Under the pieces are notes generated by a model. It had not been told where the DNA came from. It ran no database searches and was given only the letters and a program-made list of their open reading frames with translations. A stretch of 32,726 nt of DNA from positions 1 through 32,726 of the IMG/VR virus record IMGVR_UViG_3300009285_003361. The stretch is one strand, 5' to 3'. Source of the DNA: a virus. Position 1 is the first letter of the stretch. The number at the start of each line of letters is the position of its first letter. The translations under genes and the position numbers were made by a program. Shown here piece after piece: positions 15,388-23,359 of the stretch.

Positions 15388-16425
15388 TTACTCACCAGTC
15401 CCGCAGCCGACCGTACCCGAACCTTCCCTAGCGAATTGAGCCACGGCGGTTCCGATACCCCGACAAACCGCGTAGGTAAGCGTACAGTTGGAACATTGCA
15501 CTAATGCCCCCACGAAATCCGGGGTCAAAGTATCAATCTGCGCCTTTGTATATTGACGGAATCCCACATGGCCAGCAGGACCTATCCGCACTAAAGGATT
15601 CTCAGAGGAATCCCGAGCGATGAGCAAATCAGCAGTCTGAGAAGCAGCGGCCGTGATGACGGTCCCGGAAGATGAAGCGTTGGTTGCTATGATGTCAAGC
15701 ATGGCGTCGGGCGTGGTATCACCGATCCCAAGTTCTCCGGTTATCTCGATCTCTTGATTCTGAACGTCCACCGCCAGCAAATCAGTAGACCCGTTCTGGC
15801 TTGAAATTCTAAGCCCATAGGTATCTGCCGCCCTAGGCGCTACCTCTAAAGTCGCGTCTGGCGTGGCATCGCCTCCCACACCCACCGCATCCGCCGAACC
15901 ATCCACGATCAAAAGATTGGCGGTGTTATCCCCTTCTATGCGAAGATCGACAGCGGCGCCTCCCTCATTAAGGATGACTCCACCCTCCTGGACAATAGCC
16001 CCATCAGCCGAGGCCACCGTCAATAAATCAGTGGACCCGTTCTGGCTGGAAATCCGCAAGACATAGACGTTATCTCCGGACGCCACTTCCAGACTCGCAT
16101 CCGGGGTCGTCTCGTTAATGCCGACTTCATCCGCTGGTCCGTCCCCTAAGAAGGAATCCCCGTCTACATCTAGGTCGTCGGTTACAGTAACGTCATCGCT
16201 GAACGTGGCATCCAAAGCCAGTACATTAGACCACCGCAGCGCCGATGTGCCAAGAGACGCATCGTTGTCCGTGGTCGAGATGATATTCCCGCTTGAATCT
16301 ACGCAAACTTCCTCGCCGCCATCCCCCCAACAGGTCTCCGGGTCAACCGTAGTCCCGGTGATACGGGCCTGGACAGGACCGCAGATGAGCAGAACCGCCA
16401 TCAAAAACGAGAATAATTTAGTCAT
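15388..16425 (-). CDS. exported fibre-like repeat protein
   Basis: ATG 16425 overlaps the upstream stop as TGATG and has AGGAG at 16433-16437. A GTG one codon earlier is also possible. The 345-residue product begins MTKLFSFLMAVLLICGPVQA, a good signal peptide. The mature part has long beta-type repeats: TPDASLEV...RISSQNGSTDLLTV occurs twice with small changes, and TPDAMLDI starts a third. Its DNA repeats lie near 15780-15870 and 16027-16120. Cysteines occur near both ends of the mature protein (PETCWGDGGEEVC, VQCSNCTLTYAVCRGIG, GCGTGE). The repeat pattern resembles phage fibre shafts that carry beta-helical segments. Confidence 0.75.
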   Translation of the reverse strand: MTKLFSFLMAVLLICGPVQARITGTTVDPETCWGDGGEEVCVDSSGNIISTTDNDASLGTSALRWSNVLALDATFSDDVTVTDDLDVDGDSFLGDGPADEVGINETTPDASLEVASGDNVYVLRISSQNGSTDLLTVASADGAIVQEGGVILNEGGAAVDLRIEGDNTANLLIVDGSADAVGVGGDATPDATLEVAPRAADTYGLRISSQNGSTDLLAVDVQNQEIEITGELGIGDTTPDAMLDIIATNASSSGTVITAAASQTADLLIARDSSENPLVRIGPAGHVGFRQYTKAQIDTLTPDFVGALVQCSNCTLTYAVCRGIGTAVAQFAREGSGTVGCGTGE

Positions 16426-16922
16426 CACTTTCTCCTACGGAAATTTTCCAAGTTTCGCAGTTCGGGATTGTCGGGCTCGATCACCCCGGCCAATTCCTTG
16501 AGCCGGCCGCATACTGCTTTTCCGCGACTTCCGCATTCCCAGGCCATAATCTTGCCTTTGGAACGCTCAAAAGCCATTTCGGCATCCGGCCCCATTTTCG
16601 ACATCACTCCTGGATAGCCAAGACCTTGCTCATATTTGGTCAGCGAGTTTGACTCGAATTCGTTGAGCAGCGTCTTGAATTCCCGGTAGGCCGCGTTCTT
16701 GCGAATCCCGTCCACTATGGGAGGGGAGTCTTTCTCCAAGACGTTTTTTAACAGCGCTTCTCTCGCCGCGAGATTTCCGTCGTTAATCTCGAATTCACGC
16801 GGCTTGAATACTCTCGGTTCCCCTTCCGGGATATCGGCCGGCGCGCGCCTCATGGCACGGATGCCTTTCAATTCCTTGTTGATCCGCAGCCTGTCGGATG
16901 GCGAGAGGTAGGACTTATTCAT
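16425..16922 (-). CDS. hypothetical basic protein downstream of major capsid gene
   Basis: This 165-residue protein starts at ATG 16922, just after the capsid gene, with GGGGGAAGG upstream. It is charged and mainly helical (LAAREALLKNVLEK, YREFKTLLNEFESN) with a basic C-terminus (LRNLENFRRRK). It has two cysteines (WECGS, AVCGR). No signal peptide is present. Its position between the capsid and tail genes suggests a head completion or connector role, but I recognise no family. Confidence 0.65.
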   Translation of the reverse strand: MNKSYLSPSDRLRINKELKGIRAMRRAPADIPEGEPRVFKPREFEINDGNLAAREALLKNVLEKDSPPIVDGIRKNAAYREFKTLLNEFESNSLTKYEQGLGYPGVMSKMGPDAEMAFERSKGKIMAWECGSRGKAVCGRLKELAGVIEPDNPELRNLENFRRRK

Positions 16923-16932
16923 TGCCTTCCCC

Positions 16933-17835
16933 CTAGCTTACAAGGTGTCCGTACACTCCACGCCAGTCCACAGCGCTGGAATTCAGCGACATGTAAACGG
17001 CGAACTTCGACACCATCGTATCGAATTCACCTGAGCGGAAGAACTGCGTCGGCTCCCATTCCCTGAGAATGTGATGGCGCTTGAGCAGTTTGGAATCCGC
17101 CGCGAACCAGTTGTTCACGTCAGAAAGGTAATTCTCCCAGACCACCAGTTTATACTTGCCTTGATGAAAGTTTCTGTTGTTGTTGGCGGTATCGATCTTC
17201 CCGGAGGACTTGATGAGTTCATACGCCTTCTCCTCCAAGTCTGCCGGGACGATGAGCATGTCCATGCGCGCGGCCATTTTGTTTCCCGCATTGGTCTGGT
17301 GCTTCAGAATCAGGAGCCTGGTTGCCTCAACAGCGGACGGCGAGAAAGCGGATGTGCCGCTGTTGTCCTGAGTGAGCGCGTTTTGCGCGTTCGTGTGGGC
17401 CGAATTGAAGAATGACAACGTATCCCCGGATGTGAACGAAGACGTGAACCCGTCCACGAACAACTGAGCCGCGGTAGTCTCCCGTCTGTCTCGCGCCGAG
17501 TCGGCCAAGGCCGCAGCCCGGTTTCGGAGAACTCCATAGAGATCGTTGCGAAGAAGTTGCCGCGTGGCCTTGATCCCAAGCGCCCACTGCTGCTCAGTGA
17601 CCGATTTCCGGTAGCCCTCGGTCGGGGATGAGAAGGAGATTGATCCCTCGTTGAACTCGGACATTTCCCCGATGTCTCCGACTTCCAGGTCATATTCGGT
17701 CCCCTGGGTCGCTTCCTTGACGGTGCAAACAGCCCCAATCATGGACTCGAACTGTCGGTACTGGTCATCGAAGACGATGGACAGGTCCTTCTGGACGATA
17801 CGGGGCCAATTGGCCTGCGTGGCAAGAGCTGGCAT
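16933..17835 (-). CDS. major capsid protein (HK97 fold, Mu gpT-like)
   Basis: This 300-residue protein starts at ATG 17835 behind AAGGAG. Features of Mu gpT-like HK97-fold capsid proteins include the N-terminal SIVFDDQYRQFESMIGAV, the E-loop region GIKATRQLLRNDLYGVL, LSFFNSAHTNAQNAL in the middle (compare the gpT 'F-N-x-x-H' motif) and MDMLIVPADLEEKAYELI in the P domain. It lies downstream of the portal and probable scaffold, the usual order. A terminator (19037-19090) separates it from them, so its expression may be set separately from that of the packaging genes. I found only one cysteine. Confidence 0.88.
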   Translation of the reverse strand: MPALATQANWPRIVQKDLSIVFDDQYRQFESMIGAVCTVKEATQGTEYDLEVGDIGEMSEFNEGSISFSSPTEGYRKSVTEQQWALGIKATRQLLRNDLYGVLRNRAAALADSARDRRETTAAQLFVDGFTSSFTSGDTLSFFNSAHTNAQNALTQDNSGTSAFSPSAVEATRLLILKHQTNAGNKMAARMDMLIVPADLEEKAYELIKSSGKIDTANNNRNFHQGKYKLVVWENYLSDVNNWFAADSKLLKRHHILREWEPTQFFRSGEFDTMVSKFAVYMSLNSSAVDWRGVYGHLVS

Positions 17836-17865
17836 CGGATTCTCCTTACGTTTTTATTTACAGTT

Positions 17866-18648
17866 TTAGTCGATCGAAGCTGCGGCTGTGTCACGAAGAT
17901 AGCCGACGGCTCGGAACTTCGGGCTCAGACCGTTAAGCTGAAGATTGCTGTGGAGCTGCGGCTGCATCTGAATCCAACCGCTCTTTCCCTGGTAGGTAAA
18001 CTCGTTCTTGATGATGCTGAACAGTGTGACGTAATTGGTATTCGCCGCGTAGGTGTTGAGCTGAGTCCCGCGAGTGGCCGAAACGGCGCTGCGGGCGACT
18101 AGCAGTCTACCGGCAGGGAGGATCATGATGACATCGGAAGTCGAGTCCAGGGCCGTGGTGAAGTTATCGCGCACACCGACAGAACCGGATGCCGATACCT
18201 CGCAGTAGCCGAGTTGCCCGATGCCGGTCTCCGCAGCCACGTCTTGGGCGACGTATACCCACCCACCGTCGAAGGCGTCCTGTAGAGAAGTGATGGTGAC
18301 AGTCGGCGCAGCATAGGAGGCCACGTCGATCTGGACCGTATCGTTATACTCGATACAGAGCAGATCGCCAGGCTTGATCAAGGCCACAGGCTCCAAAGTC
18401 CCGAAGGTCGCGCTCGACCCGCCATCCGGGTCAGCGTCGGTGCGGTCGGCATTGGCGATAGTGCGGTTGGCTATCCCGACAGCCTTGGCAGCGACGTTCG
18501 TACCGGCTCCCGGCGCTGGGATGAGAACGCCCATATCTTGATCTGCCGTTAATCCTGGAACGAGCAGAGTGCCCTCAGAGATTCCAGTGGCGGCCGCATA
18601 GACCGGCAACATCAGGACTTCTGAGTGTCGTTGTGAATAGTGGTACAT
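17866..18648 (-). CDS. head accessory / decoration-like protein
   Basis: ATG 18648 is preceded by AAGGAG, giving 260 residues. The sequence is rich in alanine, threonine and valine, with many beta-type segments (PVALIKPGDLLCIEYNDT, GSVGVRDNFTTALDSTSDV), and ends VGYLRDTAAASID. It is placed directly before the major capsid gene, where decoration and head-stabilising proteins are often encoded. No signal peptide is seen. I do not recognise a named family, so the role is an inference from position and composition. Confidence 0.65.
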   Translation of the reverse strand: MYHYSQRHSEVLMLPVYAAATGISEGTLLVPGLTADQDMGVLIPAPGAGTNVAAKAVGIANRTIANADRTDADPDGGSSATFGTLEPVALIKPGDLLCIEYNDTVQIDVASYAAPTVTITSLQDAFDGGWVYVAQDVAAETGIGQLGYCEVSASGSVGVRDNFTTALDSTSDVIMILPAGRLLVARSAVSATRGTQLNTYAANTNYVTLFSIIKNEFTYQGKSGWIQMQPQLHSNLQLNGLSPKFRAVGYLRDTAAASID

Positions 18649-18702
18649 TTCATTTCTCCTTGCGATACGTTCCAGGCGATCCTATCCCTGGTAACGGGCA
18701 CA

Positions 18703-18978
18703 TCATCGAAGAACATCCGAAACCGGCGATTTCATAAATTCATCATGGCGGCGAGAACCAAAAAAATTCTTCGAGCCGCACAAGCTGCATCCGCCATTGG
18801 TATTGTGGGCCTGGTTGCCGTCCGCTCCCGAGCCCTGTTGAGTGATGGCGCCAAGCGCGCCGGAGCCATCGAGAGTGCCGCCGCTATGATCGTCGCGGTT
18901 CAGGTCCGCGCCGGGAAAACCGCAAATGCCGCAGGAGACGCGGCGAGTAGAGACGCTTAGACCTTGACCATCAGTCAT
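18703..18978 (-). CDS. glycine-rich protein with two CxxCG zinc knuckles
   Basis: The frame encodes 91 residues from ATG 18978. CGICGFPG (16-23) and CSLCGSKNFF (64-73) flank a long glycine-rich loop (SGGTLDGSGALGAITQQ). Two CxxCG motifs in a small protein suggest one zinc ribbon. Third codon positions are strongly G or C in this frame, as in neighbouring genes, whereas the overlapping rightward frame lacks that bias. There is no clear Shine-Dalgarno sequence before ATG 18978, so the start is uncertain. Confidence 0.5.
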   Translation of the reverse strand: MTDGQGLSVSTRRVSCGICGFPGADLNRDDHSGGTLDGSGALGAITQQGSGADGNQAHNTNGGCSLCGSKNFFGSRRHDEFMKSPVSDVLR

Positions 18979-19036
18979 TTTTCGATAGGGAGGCCGGACC
19001 TGGCCGTCACCTGCCGTCGGCGTCGGGAATAGCGAG

Positions 19037-19090
19037 TAAATAAAAAACCTCCGTGCTTCTATCTTGTTGGATTCAAGAAAGGCACGGAGG
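19037..19090 (-). terminator. rho-independent terminator for leftward transcription
   Basis: CCTCCGTGC (19048-19056) pairs with GCACGGAGG (19082-19090), a 9-bp stem with a roughly 25-base loop that can extend the stem further. In the leftward direction the stem is followed by GGTTTTTTATTTACTC (19037-19047), a good U tract. It lies after the packaging, portal and scaffold genes and before the zinc-ribbon, accessory and capsid genes, so it could lower or uncouple read-through into the capsid block. The long loop is atypical. Confidence 0.65.
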
Positions 19091-19150
19091 GCTATCAGAG
19101 ATACGAGCTGGTACTATCTTAACCGATTCCCGGATTAAGTCAATGGCTTT

Positions 19151-19309
19151 TTACTGACACCCGCGGAATTCAGCCACATACCGAAAAAGCGAACGCTCGC
19201 AGATGTGATGTTTTTTTCTCGTCTTGAAAAGCATCCCCTTGCTGTCTCCGGTTTTCCTCACTAAATCTAGATACTCCCGGGCTATCTTCAGACGCAATTC
19301 ACGCGGCAT
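19151..19309 (-). CDS. 52-residue helix-turn-helix-like protein
   Basis: ATG 19309 begins two bases after the scaffold gene's stop, and TAA ends the frame at 19151, giving 52 residues. MPRELRLKIAREYLDLVRKT followed by GMLFKTRKKHHICERSLFRY resembles the compact helix-turn-helix of small regulators and of transposase OrfA-type domains. The product is strongly basic. No strong ribosome binding site is present, so translation would rely on coupling. The terminator lies about 60 bases downstream, so this is the last gene of the packaging transcript. Confidence 0.5.
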   Translation of the reverse strand: MPRELRLKIAREYLDLVRKTGDSKGMLFKTRKKHHICERSLFRYVAEFRGCQ

Positions 19310-19311
19310 GA

Positions 19312-20046
19312 CTACTTGGGTCCGAACTTCGGCGCGTCTTCACCGCCGCGGTGAACTGTGCTGTCGGGGATATACGGATTCTTCAGTTTTTCGTAGTCAT
19401 CGAGAGTCCTGCCGTGCGACTCAATGACTTCTTTTTCCTCAAGGGAAAATCCCTTGTCCGCTATCTTGTCCTTCACTGTCCCGGTTTCCTTGGTGTCCAT
19501 AGCGTCTGGTTTCCTGCCGCCGGCGGGGAGCTTGACTCCGCTCTTGGCGAACTGGATAGCCTTGGTGATCCACTTCTTGCGGCCTTCCGGTGTCTTCAAT
19601 AAATCGCCGGGAATGTCGGCCATGAATTTCTTCGCCTCAGCCTTGAACTTCGGGGCGAGCGGGTCTGCGTCGAGAGCGTCTTGCAGTTCATCTTTCACCG
19701 CATATTGCGACTCTAGGGATTCCAGAGTAGCCATGGTACTTGATTCGATTCCAGCCTTTAGGTTGAGATTGGCTAAAATGGCTTTTCGATCAAGCCCAGT
19801 CTGTGCCTCGGCTTCCGTCCATTCGGTCTCGGGGAATGACGAGATGGTGTAACCTGTCTTTGGATGAGTACGCTTGGTTTCGGCAGCGCGTTCGGATTTC
19901 AGCCGCGCAGATTCGGCTTCGGCCTCGGTCGCTCTTTTCTCTAAGGCGGCGAGTTTTTCCGCTGCGGCAAGTTCAGCTGCGGTAGGCTCAGGCTTCTCGT
20001 TCTCCTTTACTTCCGTCTCATCAGCTACGACATCAGTTTTAGCCAT
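19312..20046 (-). CDS. probable scaffolding protein
   Basis: This 244-residue acidic protein starts at ATG 20046 with AGGAG upstream. Residues 1-60 form a charged coiled coil (ELAAAEKLAALEKRATEAEA). The middle is helical and the C-terminus is short and basic (GGEDAPKFGPK). Size, acidity, the coiled coil and its place between the portal and the capsid protein are those of phage scaffolding proteins, which guide procapsid assembly and leave before packaging. No protease gene is seen nearby. The sequence has no recognisable family signature. Confidence 0.7.
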   Translation of the reverse strand: MAKTDVVADETEVKENEKPEPTAAELAAAEKLAALEKRATEAEAESARLKSERAAETKRTHPKTGYTISSFPETEWTEAEAQTGLDRKAILANLNLKAGIESSTMATLESLESQYAVKDELQDALDADPLAPKFKAEAKKFMADIPGDLLKTPEGRKKWITKAIQFAKSGVKLPAGGRKPDAMDTKETGTVKDKIADKGFSLEEKEVIESHGRTLDDYEKLKNPYIPDSTVHRGGEDAPKFGPK

Positions 20047-20063
20047 GATGATCTCCTGTGATT

Positions 20064-20462
20064 TCAGCTTTGCTCGGATTCGATCTTCTTTAGTTCTTCG
20101 ATCATCTCATTTAAGCGAACGCGCTTACGCTCAATGACAGATTCGACTTCCACTTCCGACTTGATGAGCTTGGCAAATGCGATAGCCCCGCCCAAAGCCT
20201 TGAGACTGGCGAAATCGGCCATGGCGTCAACCGTTTCCCATTCGCCGTTTAGAGTCTGCCGATTTGGGCCGGCGGATAGAATGCTCTCTATTTTCTCGCG
20301 GTTCGCATCAATGGCCCGATCAATACGCGGCCCAATGCGCTTCCACAGGATGCTTTCTTTTTGGCCTGCCATTTCTTCCAGATCGCGCATTTCTGCCTTT
20401 AGGCGGGATATCGACTCGCGGCGCTTGGCAATTCCTTCTTCGCTGATTCTCACTAAACTCAT
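20064..20462 (-). CDS. coiled-coil protein after portal
   Basis: This 132-residue protein starts at ATG 20462 in an ATGA overlap with the portal gene. It consists largely of charged helices: AKRRESISRLKAEMRDLEEM near the start and RKRVRLNEMIEELKKIESEQ at the end, with a short hydrophobic part (LKALGGAIAFAKLIKSEV) between. It may be a head or portal accessory protein. No family is recognised. Confidence 0.65.
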   Translation of the reverse strand: MSLVRISEEGIAKRRESISRLKAEMRDLEEMAGQKESILWKRIGPRIDRAIDANREKIESILSAGPNRQTLNGEWETVDAMADFASLKALGGAIAFAKLIKSEVEVESVIERKRVRLNEMIEELKKIESEQS

Positions 20463-22516
20463 GGCCTTGGCCTCTCAGTTGTGTTCCCGGCTCCTATCGA
20501 AGCCAGAAGTGATTTTAGACCGCCGGCTCCCGATCCGCCTACTGGCGCCGGGGCCGGGGCCGCACCGGGAATTGCCGCAGGCGGTATTGCCCCCGGCATT
20601 CCCGGCATTCCTGGCATCCCCGGAATAACAGGCGGTGGAGCAACTTTCAATTTCTCGGGGTCCTGTGCCCTTGATGCCGCGACAAATCGGTTCCACAACT
20701 CGCCGACGATCCTTATCTTCTCCATCGGGTCGGCTATCGCCATTCCAGCCGCTTGGAGCAATGCCATGACTCGCTCCATCTCGAATTCGGGACTCATGAT
20801 GACGGAACGGGCGTTTAGATCAAGCGTGAGACCCTCGGCTCCGAACAGCGCCCGGTCGGCCTCGTTGAATTCCATCTTGCCGGACTCCGAGTTTTTGGCT
20901 TGATAAGCCATCTTTCTGCCGCCATACTGGTAGTACAGGGCGAGAGCCAGTTTGCCGATCTGCGGGAACGACCGCTTGAATTCGTCGATATAGTCGTCCA
21001 CTCTGTAGCCGGCCTGGCGGAGTTTTGATAAATGCTTTGTGGCGGGCGCGCCCGCGTCTCCCTTAGTCTCCTGGCCGGAGAGTCCTTGAGTAGGTCCGAT
21101 GATGAACTCGACGTATCCGCGTAGCCCGTTCTCCTCGTCGAGGCTATTCTGCGTATTCGATCGGTTCTGGAATTGCTGCTGCTGAACGCCGGCCATCCGC
21201 CCTTTCGGGACCCATATCACAACGCCGGGTCGCCAGTTAAGAAGGGATTGCTCCACCGAATCCTTCAAATCATCCTCGGCGATGAACCCGGCCGAGTCCG
21301 TAATCATGCGGTTGTTATTCCGGCTACGATGGATGTCATTGATCTCTTGGAACAGGTCCATGCCGTCATAAAGCAGGGATGGCCCAAGGAGCCTATCATC
21401 GCGCCGGATGAATCGGAGCGGGACAAGGAAGTCGATATTGTGACGAATCTTGTAGCGGTCGAAGTTGAGGAATTTACCCTTGGCGAGATTAAACACGCCC
21501 ATGTACTTTTCCGGCAGCCCATCTTCGTCCAGGTCCATTGTCATTACGAGCCTGAAATTCTCGAAGTCCTTGCGGTTGGCAATGCTCTGCCGGCTGATGC
21601 CCTCGATGAAATCACGGGAGCGGTCCCACAGATCAACGACTGCCGATCCCTCTTTGACCGCGGATAGGCATTCGTCTACCACCATCTTCCCGTATTCCTT
21701 CGTCTTTTGCTTTCGCCGCATAGTCGATTCAGATTCTTCCATGCGGATGCCGTACAATTCGCAGTCTTCAAGACTCTTGGCCGAGAGCGGATACCAGTAA
21801 AATCGCGCTAGAGACACTATCGAGAACTCGGGCGCGTCTTTCTTCACCATGTCGGACTCGAAAGAAACGTCTAAGGATGTATCCGGTTCGGACAAGTGAG
21901 AGAGAATGTCAGTAAACTTTTGCTCTGAGACGCCCGCGTCCTTCGGTTCGGGATAATCCGCAAGGAAGTCGTCCGTCGTCGCGTAGCTATTGTAGTCAAT
22001 GACTTTCTCGCTGCGTCGTTCCCATATTCCCTGTAGAAACGATATGCCGTCGCGGAATGTCGGCACGATAGCATCCTTCAAAGCCTCGATTAAATTGTTT
22101 TCATGCGCCGCTTTCCAGTTGAAGGCGTCCTCAACGATGTTCGCATCGCCTCGCAGATCGTCTTTGTCAATGCTCACCACGAACGCGCGATCAGGATCAG
22201 GAAACAGAGCTCGGACCATCGTAGAGCGTAATGTGCGGACCGTGCCGATAGCCGCCTTCACATCCGTATTGGAGGCATTGGGAAACGGATAATCTACTTC
22301 CTGGGCTACGCCTTCAAGCATATCGTTGAGGCTGTTGAGCCGCCGGCGCATGGTCTGGGTATTGGTGCGAGAGTCCTCTAGGACGCGCTTGATCTCTTTT
22401 TCAAGATCGGACATCTTTTCGTCGGAGATCGGGGAAGACTTAGCGGCATCGAAAGACATTGATTTTGTCTTGGCTTGGATGTCTGTGGCCGGCGGATTCA
22501 AACTTATTTCTTGCAT
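20459..22516 (-). CDS. portal protein (P22-like)
   Basis: This 685-residue protein is close to the usual size of P22-type portals. Key regions include the N-terminal helical part (RVLEDSRTNTQTMRRRLNSL), the conserved WKAAHENNLIEALKDAIVPT, FLQGIWERRSEKVIDYN, an FRLVMTMDLDEDGLPEKYMG segment and RDDRLLGPSLLYDGMDLFQE before the long wing and stem helices. Twelve portal subunits form the channel through which DNA is packaged and through which it leaves. The C-terminus is unusual: a PGMPGMPGMPG run and a proline-alanine-glycine tail that is probably disordered. ATG 22516 has GGAGG upstream. Confidence 0.88.
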   Translation of the reverse strand: MQEISLNPPATDIQAKTKSMSFDAAKSSPISDEKMSDLEKEIKRVLEDSRTNTQTMRRRLNSLNDMLEGVAQEVDYPFPNASNTDVKAAIGTVRTLRSTMVRALFPDPDRAFVVSIDKDDLRGDANIVEDAFNWKAAHENNLIEALKDAIVPTFRDGISFLQGIWERRSEKVIDYNSYATTDDFLADYPEPKDAGVSEQKFTDILSHLSEPDTSLDVSFESDMVKKDAPEFSIVSLARFYWYPLSAKSLEDCELYGIRMEESESTMRRKQKTKEYGKMVVDECLSAVKEGSAVVDLWDRSRDFIEGISRQSIANRKDFENFRLVMTMDLDEDGLPEKYMGVFNLAKGKFLNFDRYKIRHNIDFLVPLRFIRRDDRLLGPSLLYDGMDLFQEINDIHRSRNNNRMITDSAGFIAEDDLKDSVEQSLLNWRPGVVIWVPKGRMAGVQQQQFQNRSNTQNSLDEENGLRGYVEFIIGPTQGLSGQETKGDAGAPATKHLSKLRQAGYRVDDYIDEFKRSFPQIGKLALALYYQYGGRKMAYQAKNSESGKMEFNEADRALFGAEGLTLDLNARSVIMSPEFEMERVMALLQAAGMAIADPMEKIRIVGELWNRFVAASRAQDPEKLKVAPPPVIPGMPGMPGMPGAIPPAAIPGAAPAPAPVGGSGAGGLKSLLASIGAGNTTERPRP

Positions 22517-22713
22517 TTGTCATCCTCCGGACCGGACGCCCAATGAGCCACAGCATCGACCGCCGAAATAATCGTCTCATCGGTCTTCGTTTCTGGCGGG
22601 AACGAGAGAGGATTAAAAGTTGAGGCGGATGGCGGCCACTCAAACGGATCGGCGCCGCACATCCCGCTTTTGACATCGCCAGGACGCCAGGGATTCTTTG
22701 AGGATTCTTTCAT
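22504..22713 (-). CDS. small hypothetical protein before portal
   Basis: This 69-residue frame starts at ATG 22713 in an ATGA overlap with the preceding gene and overlaps the start of the portal gene by 13 bases. Features include PWRPGDVKSGMCGADPFEWP near the start and a C-terminal HWASGPEDDKCKK. The aromatic and proline content suggests little regular structure. Conserved tiny genes directly before portals often encode head accessory proteins, but nothing specific can be assigned. Confidence 0.6.
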   Translation of the reverse strand: MKESSKNPWRPGDVKSGMCGADPFEWPPSASTFNPLSFPPETKTDETIISAVDAVAHWASGPEDDKCKK

Positions 22714-23141
22714 TTCTTACCCTTCTTCTTTTTCTTGCGCGATATCCCCGCCTCGCTCATGGCGATGGCAATGGCCTGCTTGCGGCTGCGGACTTTTGCG
22801 CCGGATGAGGATTTCAACGAACCATGCTTGTATTCGGACATGACCTTATGGACTTTCCCGCGCCCGCCAGGTCCTGGATTTACATCCTTGACCTCGCGGA
22901 CTTCAAGCCCCATTCCCTCTCCGTGCTCATCCTTGCGGATACTCTGGAGCCGGACTTTTGCCATGATGATGGCTTCGCCGCCCATAGCGACTTTATCAAG
23001 GCCGGGAATATGCTTATCCAAGTGCAGTGTCGGATAAGATTTCTTGTCCTTGTACCCGGCCACTTGGGGCATGTCCATCTTGTGCCCCACGTCAATCATG
23101 GTCACGCCGCGGTCGGTGTAGTGCGCCTTGTGCGATGCCAT
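22710..23141 (-). CDS. DUF6496-like small basic protein
   Basis: ATG 23141 overlaps the upstream stop as TGATG. A TTG one codon earlier is possible. The product is 143 residues. The C-terminal half, MSEYKHGSLKSSSGAKVRSR then KQAIAIAMSEAGISRKKKKK, matches the pattern of DUF6496 (M-x-E-x-x-x-G-x-L-x-S-G, then V-x-x-R-x-Q-A-x-A-I-A-x-S-E), common in phages and of unknown function. The N-terminal part has two short glycine and histidine-containing motifs. The strongly basic tail suggests nucleic-acid contact. Confidence 0.65.
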   Translation of the reverse strand: MASHKAHYTDRGVTMIDVGHKMDMPQVAGYKDKKSYPTLHLDKHIPGLDKVAMGGEAIIMAKVRLQSIRKDEHGEGMGLEVREVKDVNPGPGGRGKVHKVMSEYKHGSLKSSSGAKVRSRKQAIAIAMSEAGISRKKKKKGKK

Positions 23142-23344
23142 CAAGATGAGCTGCCCGCCTTCGGCAGATGCTTCTCGCTATCCTGCGGCATGGCAACGCC
23201 GGTCTTATTAAGATCGGCCTTCTGTTCCTCGATCGAGCCTTCCACGCCCTTGAACTCCTTGAACGCCGCCGGCTCACCCTTCGGGCCTTTCACCTTTTCC
23301 GGCAATCCGGCGTCCTGATCCTCATCGTATCTCTTGTTCGGCAT
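23141..23344 (-). CDS. small charged hypothetical protein
   Basis: This 67-residue protein starts at ATG 23344 with a strong AAGGAGG site. It is very hydrophilic (MPNKRYDEDQDAGLPEKVKG) and has no predicted membrane or zinc motif. The stop overlaps the next start as TGATG. Such small charged proteins are frequent in the packaging and head region of uncultured phages, and no function can be given. Confidence 0.6.
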   Translation of the reverse strand: MPNKRYDEDQDAGLPEKVKGPKGEPAAFKEFKGVEGSIEEQKADLNKTGVAMPQDSEKHLPKAGSSS

Positions 23345-23359
23345 GGTGCCTCCTTGCGT

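Noticed and set aside
5102-16425. CRISPR array or phage-carried repeats
   Set aside because: The repeats seen are coding repeats inside fibre genes with third-position changes. No spacer-repeat structure was seen anywhere in the window.
18640-18960. Rightward 106-residue frame with an alanine-rich hydrophobic part
   Set aside because: It is antisense to a leftward frame with two CxxCG motifs and stronger third-position G/C bias, starts with GTG without a ribosome binding site, and runs against the transcription of the region.
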